A DNA stretch of 64,000 nt from Ignavibacteriales bacterium (GTDB lineage: Bacteria > Bacteroidota > Ignavibacteria > Ignavibacteriales > Ignavibacteriaceae). A program made the position numbers and the translations under genes. Positions 16,547 to 27,822 of the stretch are shown piece after piece; positions within the stretch are counted from its first letter, which is position 1, and every line of letters begins with the position of its first letter. Below the pieces are notes generated by a model, which worked only from the letters and a program-made list of their open reading frames with translations, ran no database searches and was not told where the DNA came from. The DNA lies in assembly GCA_016707285.1 (NCBI GenBank), contig JADJIA010000004.1, positions 109,128 through 173,127 of the forward strand, given 5' to 3'.

Positions 16547-18277
16547 TTAGATTAGTATCTCATGTGAATGCAGAATATCGGAGAAAAGCTCATCTTTTAT
16601 TGATTCGGCATTTCTCTTAGCGTGCGAAAGTGAATTAATAATAAATCTGTTAGCGATGAATCGTTTGCGTGAATCTTTTTCAGCCTCATCAAGCAACAGA
16701 TAGCCTACATAAAGATAACTGTAAAGTTCAACAAGGTCTTTTGCTGCAACATCCTGGAAAACAGGGTCTTTTTTGTCAAGGACATACTTAACACATTCAT
16801 TAAAGATTATCCTGATATCTTTGAGGAAGTTTTGCAGTCTTGTTAATCCCGAATCGTATGATTTAGCTTCTTTTTTTGCGATAAAATCGACAAGTACATC
16901 AGAAAAAACGCCGGAGGCAGCAGCCACAATTTGTAATTGAGATGTTCCTTCGTAAATGTTGGTGATTCTTGCGTCGCGAGCCAACCGTTCAACTTTAAAT
17001 TCACGCATGTAACCCGTGCCACCATGAATCTGGAGAGCATCATAAGTAATCTTGTTTGATGCTTCTGTAACGATATATTTTGCCATGGGGGTTAAAAGAT
17101 TCGCAAGTCTTGTTACATTTTTTAGTCTGGCATTTGTTTCTGCAAAAGGTTTACCCTCTTTTTTCAGGTTTTCAATCACCTCTTCAAGTTTCTCTTTAAG
17201 ATCAACCATGATCGCAGTGGAATAAAGCAATGACCGGTTGCTTTCAAGCGTGACTCTCATATCCATCAGGATATTGGCGACCACGGGGAGATTGATGATC
17301 GGTTTGCCAAACTGTTCCCGTTCTTTTGCATATTTTAAGGCTTCTTCATAAGCAGCTTGTGATATCCCAAGTGCTTGCGCAGAAACTCCAGCCCGAGCCC
17401 GAAACATAAGATCAAGCACATATTTTATTAGTCCCATTCTTCTGGTACCAACAAGTTTGCAGGGGGTATCATTAAACTGAAGTTCACATGTTGGTGAGCC
17501 GTGAATACCAAGTTTGTGCTCAATTCTACGAACTTTAACTGTTTCGTCACCATAACAAACAAAAAGACTGAGTCCTCTGCCATCTTTTGAACCCGATTCA
17601 CTTCTTGCGAGCACAAGCAGAACTTCGCCATTCCCGTTCGTGATGAATCTTTTAACACCTCTTAAAAACCATTCTCCTTTTTCGTTTTGATATGCAGAGA
17701 GTTTTACTGCCTGCAAGTCACTTCCGGCATCAGGTTCTGTAAGAGCCATGGCTCCGGTAAACTCACCTGTGGAAAATTTTGGGAGAAATTCTTCAGCAAG
17801 CTCTTCACCACCAAATTTTCTTATTGTGTCGGCAATATCCTGAAGTCCAAAAAGATTCATGAGCGATGCATCAGCGCGGGAAACCATTTCAACCGCCACC
17901 ATATAGATGAAAAACGGGAAATTAAGACCTCCATATTTTCTCGGAAGAATCATTCCCATCAAGTCGGCTTGAGCAAGCTGCTGTAAATTCTTTTTGGTGC
18001 CTTCTGCATAAGAAACTTTTCCATCAACAAAAACTGCTCCGAGTTCATCAACTCCGGCAGCTCTTGGTTCAATAAAATTGGCAGAAAGATCACCCACCAC
18101 TTCGAGAACGGCACGGTAGTTTTCCATTGCATCTTCAAAAGAGACAGGAGCAAAGTTATAGTGAAGAGACTCAGTGTAGTTTTCCTCGAACAAGGAAATT
18201 ACTTCCCTTACCTGTTCAGAGTCAAAGTTTTTGAAATGAAACTGAATATCGCTGTTATCTGTAAAATAATTTGGCAT
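16547..18277 (-). CDS. acyl-CoA dehydrogenase
   Basis: 576 residues. FAD-dependent alpha,beta-dehydrogenation of acyl-CoA thioesters, passing electrons to ETF. Seen: AMALTEPDAGSD at about 177-188 (flavin/substrate motif), FITNGNG, REQFGKPI, LQIHGGTGY, and the catalytic-base region YEGTSQLQ near 440. The C-terminal extension of about 130 residues makes it longer than the 380-residue short-chain enzymes and resembles long-chain/FadE5-like members. It follows etfA by 9 nt in the operon etfB-etfA-acd, which fits beta-oxidation. Confidence 0.93.
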   Translation of the reverse strand: MPNYFTDNSDIQFHFKNFDSEQVREVISLFEENYTESLHYNFAPVSFEDAMENYRAVLEVVGDLSANFIEPRAAGVDELGAVFVDGKVSYAEGTKKNLQQLAQADLMGMILPRKYGGLNFPFFIYMVAVEMVSRADASLMNLFGLQDIADTIRKFGGEELAEEFLPKFSTGEFTGAMALTEPDAGSDLQAVKLSAYQNEKGEWFLRGVKRFITNGNGEVLLVLARSESGSKDGRGLSLFVCYGDETVKVRRIEHKLGIHGSPTCELQFNDTPCKLVGTRRMGLIKYVLDLMFRARAGVSAQALGISQAAYEEALKYAKEREQFGKPIINLPVVANILMDMRVTLESNRSLLYSTAIMVDLKEKLEEVIENLKKEGKPFAETNARLKNVTRLANLLTPMAKYIVTEASNKITYDALQIHGGTGYMREFKVERLARDARITNIYEGTSQLQIVAAASGVFSDVLVDFIAKKEAKSYDSGLTRLQNFLKDIRIIFNECVKYVLDKKDPVFQDVAAKDLVELYSYLYVGYLLLDEAEKDSRKRFIANRFIINSLSHAKRNAESIKDELFSDILHSHEILI

Positions 18278-18286
18278 TTGTTTTTC

Positions 18287-19303
18287 CTATTTCAACTTGC
18301 TCTTGTAAACTTCAATGAATTTTGGGATAATGGTTGTGGCATCGCCAACAATTCCGTAGTGACTTACCCCAAAAATTGGTGCATCAGGGTCGCTGTTTAT
18401 TGCGATAATCTTTTTTGCCTCCTGCATCCCGGCACGATGTTGAATGGCACCCGAAATACCGATAGCAATGTAAAGTTTTGGTCTTACTGTAACTCCCGTT
18501 TGTCCAACCTGTCTCTCCGAGATAATGAATCCGGCATCAACCGCAGCGCGACTTCCGGCCACTTCACCACCGAGAGTGTGGGCAAGTTCTTCAACGAGCT
18601 TAAAGTTTTCTTTTGTGCCAAGCCCGTAACCACCCGAAACAATAACGGGTGCAGCTTTTAAGTTCACTTTATTTTCTTCATAATGCTGTTCAACCACTTC
18701 AACAAGATCATCCTCATCTGCTTTTATGAATGGAATTGTCTCGATTACCACCGGGTTTGGATTATCAATTTTGTGTGATTCCATCACCCCTTCTCTCACT
18801 GTTGCCATCTGGGTCTCAGTGTCGGGGGTTATGATTGTGGCGATGATATTTCCTCCAAATGCAGGTCTGATCTGAAGAAGCAACTCTTTATATTCCTGAT
18901 TCAGATATTTAACATCAGAGATTTGAAGATCTGTGCAATCAGCAGTTAATCCACTTTTGGTGAAAGACGCAACTCTTGGGGCAATGTCCCTGCCGATCAC
19001 TGTGGCACCAAAAAGGACAATCCGGGGTCTTCTTTCAACAATTAATGCATTCAATATTCTTGCATATGGGAGTGTCCGGAAATATTTTAGTTCCGGAGCC
19101 TCCACAAGAATTGACTCTGAAACGCCGTAACTAAAGGATTCTTCTGCAATATGTCTTACCTTTTCGCCGATGACGATCGATTTAAGAGTTGAGCCGGTGG
19201 TAGCTGCCAACTTGTATCCTTTTGACAAAAGTTCGAGACTCACATCGGCAGGTTTACCGTTGCGAACTTCGATGAATACCCAAATTTCATTCTTTTTTTT
19301 CAT
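18287..19303 (-). CDS. etfA: electron transfer flavoprotein alpha subunit
   Basis: 338 residues. The C-terminal FAD-binding half carries GSRAAVDAGF, RQVGQTG and YIAIGISGAIQH, characteristic of EtfA. It forms a heterodimer with EtfB and passes electrons from acyl-CoA dehydrogenase toward the quinone pool. The start is 4 nt after the etfB stop, with GGATAGGA upstream, so translation is probably coupled. Confidence 0.95.
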   Translation of the reverse strand: MKKKNEIWVFIEVRNGKPADVSLELLSKGYKLAATTGSTLKSIVIGEKVRHIAEESFSYGVSESILVEAPELKYFRTLPYARILNALIVERRPRIVLFGATVIGRDIAPRVASFTKSGLTADCTDLQISDVKYLNQEYKELLLQIRPAFGGNIIATIITPDTETQMATVREGVMESHKIDNPNPVVIETIPFIKADEDDLVEVVEQHYEENKVNLKAAPVIVSGGYGLGTKENFKLVEELAHTLGGEVAGSRAAVDAGFIISERQVGQTGVTVRPKLYIAIGISGAIQHRAGMQEAKKIIAINSDPDAPIFGVSHYGIVGDATTIIPKFIEVYKSKLK

Positions 19304-19307
19304 TGTC

Positions 19308-20195
19308 CTATCCGAATATGTGGTCAGCTAAAAGTTGATCGATCAGTTTTTCAAGTCCCTCACGGGTCGGTTCCACCATAATATGATTTCCACCCCCAAG
19401 AATTACTGAGTCAACTTTATGAACTTTAGTAGGTGAACCTTTTATTCCGCATCTATCGGCGTCAAGTTTTAGTTCATCCATTGTAAGTGTAGGGATAAAC
19501 AGATTTTTTTCTTCATATTCATGACGGAGAGTGTCAGTATAAAGAAGGCTGTTTCCTTCGGTCAGCTTTTCGAGATCCATTAGTGATTTGGCACCTTTGT
19601 AAGCCATTACTCGTTTTGCGCTGAATGGTCTTGGTTCGGCAGCATCTTTAAGTACAGTAAGCAGAAACGGGAATTTGGCTTTTACTATCTCATAACCGCC
19701 ATCAATTTTTCTTCTGATTTTGGCGTGAGTATCGGTCATTTCGAGAATTTCTTCCACATAAGTAACCTGAGGCAGATTTAATTTCTCGGCAGTTTGTGGG
19801 CCAACTTGTGCAGTATCTCCATCAATTGCCTGTCTTCCTGCAAAAACAAGGTCATATTCTCCCGTTTTTTTGATCGCTTCACTTAAAACATAGGATGTTG
19901 CGAGAGTATCAGCACCGGCAAATTTTCTATCACTGATCAGATACACTGAATCGGCACCCATATAGAGGCACTCACGAAGAATATCCGAGGCTCTTTGGGG
20001 ACCCATTGTAATTGCCGTTACAGTTCCGCCAAATTTGTCTTTAACTTGAAGAGCGAATTCAAGAGCAACTCTGTCTTCATTATTAAAAATTGCAGGCAGT
20101 TTTGAACGGTTAACGGTTCCGTCCTCTTTCATCACACTTCCCGATATATTTGCAGTATCGGGAACCTGTTTTACCATTACGATGGATCTAAACAC
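19308..20195 (-). CDS. etfB: electron transfer flavoprotein beta subunit
   Basis: 295 residues. IVMVKQVPDTANI at the N-terminus, VTAITMGP, and FAGRQAIDGDTAQVGPQTAE identify EtfB (AMP-binding subunit). It is longer than the usual ~255 residues, with extra sequence near 215-250. The start is a GTG at 20195. First gene of the etfB-etfA-acd-small gene operon, and divergent from the LytTR regulator. Confidence 0.95.
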   Translation of the reverse strand: MFRSIVMVKQVPDTANISGSVMKEDGTVNRSKLPAIFNNEDRVALEFALQVKDKFGGTVTAITMGPQRASDILRECLYMGADSVYLISDRKFAGADTLATSYVLSEAIKKTGEYDLVFAGRQAIDGDTAQVGPQTAEKLNLPQVTYVEEILEMTDTHAKIRRKIDGGYEIVKAKFPFLLTVLKDAAEPRPFSAKRVMAYKGAKSLMDLEKLTEGNSLLYTDTLRHEYEEKNLFIPTLTMDELKLDADRCGIKGSPTKVHKVDSVILGGGNHIMVEPTREGLEKLIDQLLADHIFG

Positions 20196-20550
20196 TTATG
20201 GCTCCAAAATTATAAAAACTTTCATTATTAAAATAAGAGATTCAGGATATTTTCACAACAGGTTTTTTTTTAGGTTGTTGCATGAATCATCGTAAATATG
20301 CCATTCATCAGGAGAAGACCTGCTTTTATTCTCATACAATTCTTGTGTGTTGAAAGAACCAAATTTTATCTAATTTCTTCAACTTTGAGAGGTATAATGC
20401 ACAAAAGTTTATAAAATTGTGCATTATGATGATTTTATATCACAATTTTTGATAAATTCAGTTTATTAAAGACATTTTTATTTCATTGAATTGGAGTTTA
20501 CTCATATTGAATTTGCAAATTTTGTGCTAAACAGTTTTAAAATGAGCTAA
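20196..20550. promoter_or_regulatory. divergent promoter region with an 11-bp inverted repeat
   Basis: 355-nt gap between etfB (minus) and the LytTR regulator (plus). ATAATGCACAA at 20394-20404 and TTGTGCATTAT at 20417-20427 are perfect inverted repeats with a 12-nt spacer. There is no T-tract, so an operator is more likely than a terminator. Otherwise AT-rich with no gene. Confidence 0.5.
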
Positions 20551-21321
20551 ATGGATGTAGAAACAGTAATGGAAAAAACACAACCAAACAATCAGTTAAA
20601 AGCCATTATCGTAGATGATGAATTTCACGGTAGAGAGAACCTCAAGAAGATTATTGAGCTCTATTGCCCCGAGGTTACCGTTCTGGAATCTGCCGAATCG
20701 ACTGTTCAAGCGGCAAAGTTTGTGAGAGATTTAAAACCCGATGTGGTTTTCCTCGATATCAATATGCCTGTGCTCGATGGATTCGACTTCCTGAGTGAGT
20801 TCGAAGATCGTGATTTTATGGCTGTGCTGGTTAGTGCTTACTCAGAATATGGGATAAAGGCGGTAAAAGCCGGTGCTGTTGACTATCTGCTTAAACCGGT
20901 AAATATAAAAGAACTTAAACTTACCGTAAAAAAACTCATCTCCCTCAAGAAAAAGCAGATTGCAGAAAGTCCTTATTTTGAAAACGACAAACTTGTTCTC
21001 CCCGATGCCCATGGTTTTAATATCATAGGTCTCGATGAGATAATAAGAATTGAAGCGGAAGGGAGCTATTCGAAAATTTTTCTTATAGATGGGAAAAGCA
21101 GAATAGTCACAAAAACTCTTAAGGATTTTGAGGATTCGCTGCCGGAAACATCATTCTTTCGGGTGCATAAATCACACATCGTAAATCTGCAATATGTTAA
21201 AGAATTCTCCGGAATCGATGGCGGAACAGTAAAAATGACAGATGGAAGCAAAGTTGAAGTATCCCGAAGAAAAGTGACCGATTTTGTTAAAAAAATAAAA
21301 TCAGGGTTCAGATCCGTTTGA
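20551..21321 (+). CDS. LytTR-family response regulator
   Basis: 256 residues. Receiver domain with IIVDDE (about 19-24), phospho-acceptor Asp in VVFLDINMP (about D69) and the conserved Lys in DYLLKPV. LytTR DNA-binding domain at about 150-250 (RIEAEGSYSKIF, FRVHKSHIVNL). Partner of the histidine kinase encoded immediately downstream, whose TTG start overlaps this stop codon. An ATG at 20569 is an alternative start. Candidate targets are the surface-protein gene downstream or its own promoter. Confidence 0.93.
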   Translation: MDVETVMEKTQPNNQLKAIIVDDEFHGRENLKKIIELYCPEVTVLESAESTVQAAKFVRDLKPDVVFLDINMPVLDGFDFLSEFEDRDFMAVLVSAYSEYGIKAVKAGAVDYLLKPVNIKELKLTVKKLISLKKKQIAESPYFENDKLVLPDAHGFNIIGLDEIIRIEAEGSYSKIFLIDGKSRIVTKTLKDFEDSLPETSFFRVHKSHIVNLQYVKEFSGIDGGTVKMTDGSKVEVSRRKVTDFVKKIKSGFRSV

Positions 21322-24300
21322 TAAAGATATTTACCACTTCCATACTCACAGTTCTGCTATTCTCATTTATCTGCATTGCACAGACCCCCCCTGCATATCA
21401 CTACACTTCCGCTGACGGTCTCGCTTCATCATCTGTGTTCAGCATGCTGCAAGATAGAGATGGATACATGTGGTTTGGTACACTTCAGGGTGTAAGCCGA
21501 TTTGATGGGAAACATTTTAAAACTTATAACAGTAAAGACGGGCTAAATTCAAATTCCATCGTATCAATTGCTTCGGGAAGTGAAGGTGAGATTTACGCAG
21601 CCACTTATGAAAACGGGATTAATATCATAAAAAACGGAAAGATTGAAAACTGGCTAAAATATCCGTCGGGGAAACAGTTTCCAATCACTTACCTCCACTT
21701 TCTGGAGAATAAACCGGGGAAGGGAAAGCTCTTTTCTTATAAAAATTCAGGCCCCTATTTTGAAATAACGAAGGGGAAAGACGGTAAAGGAGAAGCGAAA
21801 TCTCTTAACCTGAAAACGGTATATATTAACAGGTTTGGTTTCCTTTCCGATGGTACAATTTTGATTGCAGCCAGAGACGGTCTCTTTTTTGAAAAAGATG
21901 GAAATTTCTCCAGGAGAATTGTGACGGGTTTACCCCGGGAAGAGATGACATCTATCTTCGTAAATCGTGACGGCAGTTATTATGTCGGCGCAAGAGGGAA
22001 AATATACAAAATAGTAAATGACACGGTAAGCGAAACGCATACGATTGATGTGGGTACAAGATCGCAGGATGTGATTGAAATATTTTGTGACAGCAGGAAT
22101 AATTTGTGGTTTTCACTTATGAATAATGGTTTTCATCTGCTGCGGCATAATGATTCCAGAACTGTTAATATGGGGAAAAAATTTAATCTGGAGAGCACTC
22201 ATGTTAATGGCTTCCTGGAAGACAGAGAAGGAAACATTTGGGTAAGTGCATTTGGGAAAGGTGTTTTTTGTCTTAATAATTTGTATGCCACAGGGTTTGA
22301 CGAGTCGGATGGCTTAAGCAGTGAAAATGTAAATTTCATTCTTAAAGATAACTCATCGAGGCTGTATGTCGCGACATTCGATGGTTTAAATGCTCTTGAA
22401 GATGACTCATTTAAACGGGTTGGTATCTTCTCAACACTTTCTATAAATGAGTACATCTATAATATTAAATCGTATGATGGTGAAATTTTTGTCTGTGGTG
22501 TTTTTGGCATCAAGTGGATAAAAAGGATAAATTATCAGGGGCAAAATGTCCATTTGATAACTCGTACAGCATTTTGTAAAACTTCAAAAGGATTGTCGTT
22601 GTTTGGATATGGGAATAACATCATCTTTGTGAGAAAAGGCTTTACAGAAACTATGGAGGACTCAGTCTATTTTACTCTATTTGGTGACACACTCAGTGTA
22701 AACCGGATAAACGAAATAGTTGAAGACACTTTTGGAAATGTATGGATCGCAACAGGAGTGGGTCTTTGCATGGTAAAGGATATTTCCATAAAAGGGAACA
22801 GGGCTACTGCCACAAAAAGATATTTCAAAGATATCCCAGTTCTGAATTGCAGAATAAATTCAATATGGCTCGAGAGGGATAAAAAAGTCTGGTTTGCAAC
22901 CGAACGGGGAGTTGCAAATTATGATCTGGTGACGGGGGAAATGACGGCTTATTCAAATCTGGCGGGTATGGATTTGGCAGGCTCCAATTCAGTTGTCACA
23001 GACAACAAGGGGCGTATCTGGATCGGGACGATGAGAGGTCTTTTCCTTTATGATCATAAAGAAATTATAGTTTTTAACCGAAACAAAGGATTAAAATCAA
23101 ACGAGGTGGTTGCTCTTTTTTATGATTCGAACAAGAACTCTCTTTTCACAGGAACAAACGGGGGTGTATCAGCAATCGATCTGAACATTATGGATGACTA
23201 CCCAAATCCAACTTATAATGCAGTTATAACCGAAATAAAATCGGCGAATAAAGTTTTGACAGGCGTGAATGATTTTGAATTGGAGCGGGATTATGGCGAT
23301 TTGTTTATCAGATTTTCAGCGTTAAATTTTGCGTCTCCGGGTTCGGTTCGCTACCGTTACAAACTTGGTGGCGATTGGGTGGAAACAGAAAATGACTTTA
23401 TCAATCTTCTTTCACTCTCGCCGGGGAAATATAAACTCGAAGTTCAGGCAAGAGACATGAACGGGAGTTGGGGAAAATCCGCTGAAATTAAATTTTCCGT
23501 ATTGCCGGGATTTTTTGAATCAACTTTGTTCAAGGTTTTAGTCATTCTCTTTTTTGTGTTTACGGGACCGTTGATTCTCCGCTGGAGGCTTGCTGTTCAA
23601 AAAAAGAAAAACATTTCGGAATTGGAACTAACCGAAAGAATAAATGAACTAAAACATCAGGCTCTTTCTGCGATGATGAATCCTCATTTTGTCTTCAATT
23701 CACTTAATTCCGTTCAGTATCTGATAAACAGCAACAAAAATGAAGAGGCAAATGACTACATCGCAATGATGGCGAAACTTATGAGGATGAACCTCGAAAC
23801 CGCCGGGAGTGGGTTCATTCTGCTTGCTGAAGAGATAAACAGGCTAACATTGTATCTCAATCTTGAAAAACTAAGGCTGGGCGAAAAGTTTAATTGGCAA
23901 ATTAATACCTTTAATGGTGTTGATCCCGCCCGGGTAATGATTCCAAATATGATAATTCAACCTTTTGTCGAAAATTCCATCTGGCACGGTATTATTGAGT
24001 CGGGGAAAAACGGGATGTTGAACATTTCATTCCAATTTGAGGAGATGACTTTGGAATCGGTTGAAGAGAAAGCCCTGGTTATTAAAGTGACTGATAACGG
24101 GATAGGGATTAAACAGGCAAAAATTAACAAAAAAGTGGATCATATCTCAAAAGGGATCGAGATAGTTGAAGAACGATTGCGTCTTCTGAGTTCAAAGATG
24201 GAAATCCCACAGCCGATTTTGTTTGAAGACCTTGGAAGCCGTGGGCCCGAATCTCAAGGCACTGAAATAGTTATTTCTCTTCCTTCTTCTCTATATAAAG

Positions 24301-24368
24301 AGTTGGATAAACTAACAAATGATCCCAAAATCTTTACCGTTAAATTGAAAATAACCCCCTTTTATTAA
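21318..24368 (+). CDS. two-component regulator propeller sensor histidine kinase, LytS-type
   Basis: 1016 residues. Signal peptide, then a two-bladed set of regulator-propeller repeats (about 25-620: DGYMWFGT, GNIWVSAFG, KVWFATERG, GRIWIGTMRG and others), a Y_Y_Y-type immunoglobulin-like domain (about 640-730), one membrane helix (about 735-757), then a His_kinase domain with the phospho-acceptor His in MNPHFVFNSLNS near residue 790 and a GHKL ATPase (NPF-type QPFVENSIWHG, DNGIGI). It senses an external ligand and phosphorylates the LytTR regulator. The start codon is TTG, overlapping the regulator stop as TTGA. Confidence 0.92.
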   Translation: MIKIFTTSILTVLLFSFICIAQTPPAYHYTSADGLASSSVFSMLQDRDGYMWFGTLQGVSRFDGKHFKTYNSKDGLNSNSIVSIASGSEGEIYAATYENGINIIKNGKIENWLKYPSGKQFPITYLHFLENKPGKGKLFSYKNSGPYFEITKGKDGKGEAKSLNLKTVYINRFGFLSDGTILIAARDGLFFEKDGNFSRRIVTGLPREEMTSIFVNRDGSYYVGARGKIYKIVNDTVSETHTIDVGTRSQDVIEIFCDSRNNLWFSLMNNGFHLLRHNDSRTVNMGKKFNLESTHVNGFLEDREGNIWVSAFGKGVFCLNNLYATGFDESDGLSSENVNFILKDNSSRLYVATFDGLNALEDDSFKRVGIFSTLSINEYIYNIKSYDGEIFVCGVFGIKWIKRINYQGQNVHLITRTAFCKTSKGLSLFGYGNNIIFVRKGFTETMEDSVYFTLFGDTLSVNRINEIVEDTFGNVWIATGVGLCMVKDISIKGNRATATKRYFKDIPVLNCRINSIWLERDKKVWFATERGVANYDLVTGEMTAYSNLAGMDLAGSNSVVTDNKGRIWIGTMRGLFLYDHKEIIVFNRNKGLKSNEVVALFYDSNKNSLFTGTNGGVSAIDLNIMDDYPNPTYNAVITEIKSANKVLTGVNDFELERDYGDLFIRFSALNFASPGSVRYRYKLGGDWVETENDFINLLSLSPGKYKLEVQARDMNGSWGKSAEIKFSVLPGFFESTLFKVLVILFFVFTGPLILRWRLAVQKKKNISELELTERINELKHQALSAMMNPHFVFNSLNSVQYLINSNKNEEANDYIAMMAKLMRMNLETAGSGFILLAEEINRLTLYLNLEKLRLGEKFNWQINTFNGVDPARVMIPNMIIQPFVENSIWHGIIESGKNGMLNISFQFEEMTLESVEEKALVIKVTDNGIGIKQAKINKKVDHISKGIEIVEERLRLLSSKMEIPQPILFEDLGSRGPESQGTEIVISLPSSLYKELDKLTNDPKIFTVKLKITPFY

Positions 24369-24447
24369 ATCAAACCAACCATTGGCTACTCCTCTGTTTT
24401 AATTGTGATTGTTCATTTGCAATTTGCACCAAAACAAGGAGCATTTT

Positions 24448-27400
24448 ATGAATTTATTTACGAAATTAATCAACTTCTTCTCCCGTTCTGACGGGAAAAA
24501 AAGTGGATCAAGATCATCATCACCTGTCGTAATTATCAAACGGGAGAGGGAAGACAACAATTCACCTAAGAGAAAGACAATGCCGAGAGAAAAATACAAA
24601 CTTAACCCCGAAATTAGTATTGATTCCTCTCCTCTGTGTTCTTTTTATGACATCAGGATACTCACAAGCCGCCAATAGTGATGGTTCGTCAACCTGTGCC
24701 ACCTGGAGTTTGATGAACAATGGCACAGCAACTTCTGTCAGTCCGAATTTGGTTGCTCCTCCACAAAATCTAAGTGGTGGTTCCTCTGCCCCTTTAATGA
24801 CGGTTTTTTACGCCGTATGTTTCAACCGGTCAACGCCTCTGGGTGGGAAATACCGGTTGGGTAGCGGGAACCCGCGATCCAAACAGGTATATCGAATTTA
24901 ATCTCTCTGCCACCACCGGAAATCAACTTACTGTGAATACAGTAAGTTTTAATTACGGTGATAATACGGGGACTACAAATTTTAATATTCTACAGTCACA
25001 GGTGTTTTTCTCGATAGATAACTGGTCAACCAGCACCCAGTTGGGGGGAACACTAAATTATCAAAATACAACAATGCAGAGTTTTAATGCAAACATTGTT
25101 GGCGGGGTTACTGTGCCCATGGGTTACCAGTTTTCGGTAAGGATATATCCTTATTCTCCCGTTGGCAGCAGCCCGATGAATCCCTCGTTTGCGATTCACA
25201 ACAATGTGCAAATATGTGGAGAATCCAATCCTTATGTTCCACCAACATCCACTTGTGTCACATGGAATTTGATTAGTTCACAAGCAGTCTCGTCGATATC
25301 AGGTAGCATAACTGCCACTCCCGAAGTTTTGGGATTAGGCACTTCCGCCCCTTTTATGTCAGTTTTTCTTCCTTATGTGGCAAATGGACAAAGACTTTGG
25401 GTTGGAAATGCAGGATGGCCGGCGAGCAATCGTGATCACAATCGGTATATCGAATTTACTGTCTCCCCAACACCCGGAAATAATTTGACGGTTAATACTG
25501 TCTCGTTTCTTTATGGGGATAACCCTGCCTCAACAAATTTTAATATTCTTCAGGGAGAAGTATATTACACCGTGAACAACTGGTCGAATACTTTTCAACT
25601 TGGTACAACTTTTACTTACTTAAATACCGGTATGACTGGGGTTAACCTGACGATTCCCGGCGGAGTTGTTGTTCCAAATGGACAGACTTTTAAAATGAGG
25701 ATTTACCCCTGGTCTGCAGTCGGCAGCAATCCGATGAACCCATCTTTTGCAACCCATAAAAATGTAACGATTTGTGGTACAACAGATACTGTTCCCCCCC
25801 CAACAGGTTCAATTTGTGGTACCAAATTTAACGATCTGAATGGTAATGGATTAATGGATCTGAATGAACCGGGTCTTCCGGGATGGCAGATTGGTCTTGG
25901 AATCGCAACCGTTCCTTATGCTGTTACAGATGTAAACGGAGATTATTGTTTCACGGGGCTCCCGGCTGGAAACTACACAGTGTCAGAGGTTCAACAGCCC
26001 GGATGGGTTCAAACATATCCCGCAGCCCCCGGAACTCATTCTGTGACACTAACCAGCGGTCAGCACCTCGAAAATGTAAATTTTGGGAACATGAGAGGAA
26101 CGCTTAAACTGTGATTCACTTTCGGCAACCGCTGTAAGAACCAGTCCGGATGATTGTAATTTGACTTTGAGTCTTAATCAGCCAGCCAATCTGCCGGGCA
26201 TCGCTTCGGTTCAGGTGGTATGTCTGCTTCCTAACCAGTTTACAACGGGAACAGGATTGGGCACCAATTACCAGAACTGGTTCTCTTCCGGAAACAATAT
26301 CTTTACACCTCCTACAGGATTAGTCCCCGGTGGTGACCTGAACAATTTCTTTAATATGTCACTTCTTTATGTGACCACCCCTCAGTTGGTTGTGGTAAAT
26401 TGGATTGATACATTGGGGAATATCGCTTGTTCAGATACGGTTGAACTCGATTGTCAGATATCATGTACAACAATAATTGAAGATACTGTTACCTGCAACG
26501 ACGGCAATCCGATTCTTAAATTCAGATTCAGAAATGATGCTGATTTTAATATGTCAAACATTCAATACACTGTGGTTTCTCCTTCAGGAGTAACGGTTAA
26601 TCCATCAAATGTCACTTTGACCACGCCCGTTCTCCCGGGTCAAATATCAGGACTTCAAAGTGTTCTGATTTCCGGTGCATCAGTTGGTGATACAGTTCAA
26701 CTCTCCATGAAATTCACAAGTTCTGATGGGTGCTGTTGGTGTTATGGAACAATTACGGTTGTGATACCAGATTGTTACACTTTCTGTGATTCTCTCGGAG
26801 TTGTTGCCACCGGAAATCCAAAAAACTGTTCATATGACATCTCTTTGTTCAACAACAGTTCCATGGTCTTTTCAAGTGTGCAGTTCGAGTTGATCTCAGG
26901 CGGGGTTTTCAGCAACTTCACTGCATCATCAACAGGTTGGGGCTTCACAAATGTATGGCCCAACAACAGCATCACTCTTGTTAAAATGCCGATTTCAACC
27001 GGAATTGGAACCGGGACATACAATAGTATCCTCAATATGAGTATTTCACAATACACAAATTCAATCCAAACAGTTGTTGTTAGATGGATCAAAAACGGTG
27101 TTGTGATGTGTACCGATACACTCCGGTTCACATGTATTCCAACTGTTCCACCTGAAGATGACTGTTCACAATTGATAAATCAAACTCTCACTTGCCGGGC
27201 TGATGGCTCATTCATGTTCAAGTTCCGTGTACAAAACAACTCGAGTATCATCTCCACCGGATATGGAATTAACCCAACTACCCCGGGAGTTACCTTCTCG
27301 AAAACGCTGGTAAACAATATATCCATATTGCCGGGTCAGGTTTCACCGTTCGACAGTTTGATTGTTACAGGAATTGCTCCAAACACATCTCTCTGCTTCC

Positions 27401-27789
27401 AATCGGCGATATTCACAACTGTAGTGCCGGGCGACACGGTTTATAACTTCTGCTGCCACAGCGATACATTGTGTATTACAACTCCGGATTGTGGTGCGTC
27501 TGACATCAAAGACACTGAAATTCCAAAAGAATTTGAACTGTTGCAGAATTATCCTAATCCGTTTAATCCTTCAACAACAATCAGTTACACTTTGCCACGG
27601 GCAGGATCTGTAAAACTGAGTGTTTATGATCCTCTTGGAAGGGAAGTTGCAGTTCTTGTTGATGAGTATAAAAATGTAGGCAGATATACAGTGGTATTTG
27701 ATGCAACCATGCTCAATTCAGGAATTTATTTCTACAGGATCGTATCGGGAGAGTATAACCAAACCCGAAAGCTTATTCTGCTTAAGTAA
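24448..27789 (+). pseudogene. large T9SS surface protein with SdrD-B-like domain, frameshifted
   Basis: One gene of about 1113 codons read in pieces. Removing one base each from C4 at 24606-24609, T6 at 24804-24809 and A3 at 26106-26108 restores one frame. AAGGAG precedes the ATG at 24448; a polar 45-residue N-terminus comes before a signal peptide ending GYSQA. Two ~190-residue repeats follow (STCATW... and STCVTW..., sharing NRYIEF, NPSFA and CG), then an SdrD-B-like domain (KFNDLNGNGLMDLNEPG), several Cys-containing domains, and a type A sorting domain (NYPNPFNPSTTISYTL). Surface adhesin-like. It lies just downstream of the LytTR/kinase pair. All three breaks are single extra bases in homopolymers, so sequencing error is as likely as decay. 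Confidence 0.75.
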
Positions 27790-27822
27790 TCGATTTATTT
27801 AAAAACAGTTTAATCGAAAAGA

